From SIG653 sp964509125 (GTDB lineage Bacteria; Bacillota; Clostridia; Oscillospirales; CAG-382), in assembly GCA_964509125.1 (NCBI GenBank), contig CAZDVZ010000006.1, positions 1-60,094 on the forward strand: a stretch of DNA of 60,094 nt. The letters run 5' to 3'. This document shows, in pieces, positions 59,785-60,094 of the stretch (positions are counted from its first letter, which is position 1; each line of letters begins with the position of its first letter). Below the pieces are notes generated by a model. The model had not been told where the DNA came from, did not search any database, and worked only from the letters and a program-made list of their open reading frames with translations. The position numbers and the translations under genes are program-made.

Positions 59785-60094
59785 TTACCGTCCGCCTCTC
59801 GGTCCGCCCATACCACCATGACCGCCTCTGCCGCGTCCACCCATCGGACCGTGCATACCGTGTCCGTGCATTCCACCGTGAGGCGGCATCATATGACGTC
59901 TGCGTCTTCTCCTGATAGCACTTCCCAAAAGGGAAACTCCGGCAGCAGTTCCGGCGGCGGTTAGTATGGTTTTAGCCGTATCGGAAGTTCGATTGGCATT
60001 GACGTTTTGTGCCTGAGCGTTACTGCCGTTTACAGCCGTTCCGCAGTTCGGGCAAAAATTTGCATTGGTGCTCATTTCAGCACCGCAGTTTTCA
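59785..60094 (-). CDS. Zinc-ribbon protein with Gly/His/Arg-rich tail, 5' end cut by the window edge
   Basis: The frame is open to the window edge: ENCGAE continues into MSTNANFCPNCGTAVNG, so the first knuckle (C?ENCG) starts beyond 60094 and the internal Met at 60075 is probably not the true start. After the second CPNCG knuckle comes a linker, a short hydrophobic stretch (ILTAAGTAAGVSLLGSA), a run of Arg (RRRRRR) and a tail rich in GG, HG and RGG repeats. The function is unknown; such tails can bind metal or nucleic acid. It belongs to the same zinc-ribbon type as 57841 and 58214. Confidence 0.75.
   Translation of the reverse strand, partial: ENCGAEMSTNANFCPNCGTAVNGSNAQAQNVNANRTSDTAKTILTAAGTAAGVSLLGSAIRRRRRRHMMPPHGGMHGHGMHGPMGGRGRGGHGGMGGPRGGR

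Overview
The window comes from an AT-rich, endospore-forming member of the Clostridia, most likely a gut or rumen Oscillospiraceae/Ruminococcaceae-type bacterium. Evidence for this is the low GC content, strong Shine-Dalgarno sites with frequent TTG starts, sigma-A promoters of the form TTGACA-17-TATAAT, a spoIIGA-sigE pair, YunB, the yybS-gdpP-rplI-dnaB gene order followed by tilS-ftsH, and surface proteins with BspA-type leucine-rich repeats and dockerin-like C-termini. No cohesin, rRNA, CRISPR array, prophage or intact transposase was seen.

Layout. 1-189: five 38-bp tandem repeats. 470-10643: secreted metallophosphoesterase with cell-wall-binding repeats; LRR/dockerin protein; phosphodiester glycosidase; LacZ-type beta-galactosidase; membrane-anchored XRE regulator; lipoprotein; NagD-like phosphatase. 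10914-15778 (minus): a tight four-gene operon, pgsA - acyl-CoA ligase - OFA-type MFS - sodium symporter. 16196-23234: CPBP protease, SGNH/CE2-like esterase, an unknown protein, a second acyl-CoA ligase, a class I/II aminotransferase and trpS. 23517-28118: a topoisomerase IV-like parE/parC pair with a decayed BspA-like gene between the subunits. 28136-36371: yybS-like gene, gdpP (c-di-AMP phosphodiesterase), rplI, dnaB, tilS, ftsH. 36445-40193: DHHW-family surface protein, yunB, then a compact PqqD-like / S24-S26 peptidase / nucleotidyltransferase trio. 40300-42765: large LRR/dockerin protein. 42901-45403: spoIIGA-sigE, divergent from a small membrane protein plus a SpoIVFB-like site-2 protease. 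45516-49830: small unknown protein, YitT, PASTA/GH10-like lipoprotein, two small proteins (one a 28-residue Cys-rich membrane peptide) and MscS. 49994-57363 (minus): rsmI, B12-binding radical SAM protein, polA, and an FHA-FHA-ABC transporter fusion. 57518-60094: accessory region with an XRE repressor, its apparent palindromic operators, three zinc-ribbon genes (one short or truncated, one broken, one cut by the window edge), a polysaccharide deacetylase between inverted copies of a hairpin repeat, and tRNA-Leu(CAA).

Most of the window is housekeeping (replication, translation, c-di-AMP turnover, membrane proteolysis, sporulation) interleaved with surface and carbohydrate functions. The parts most likely to hold something undescribed are the RRE/peptidase/nucleotidyltransferase trio at 38364-40193, the inverted-repeat cassette with its zinc-ribbon/XRE neighbourhood at 57518-59380, the two-gene membrane module divergent from spoIIGA, and the 28-residue peptide at 48848. 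All functional calls come from reading motifs and gene order; no database search was run.
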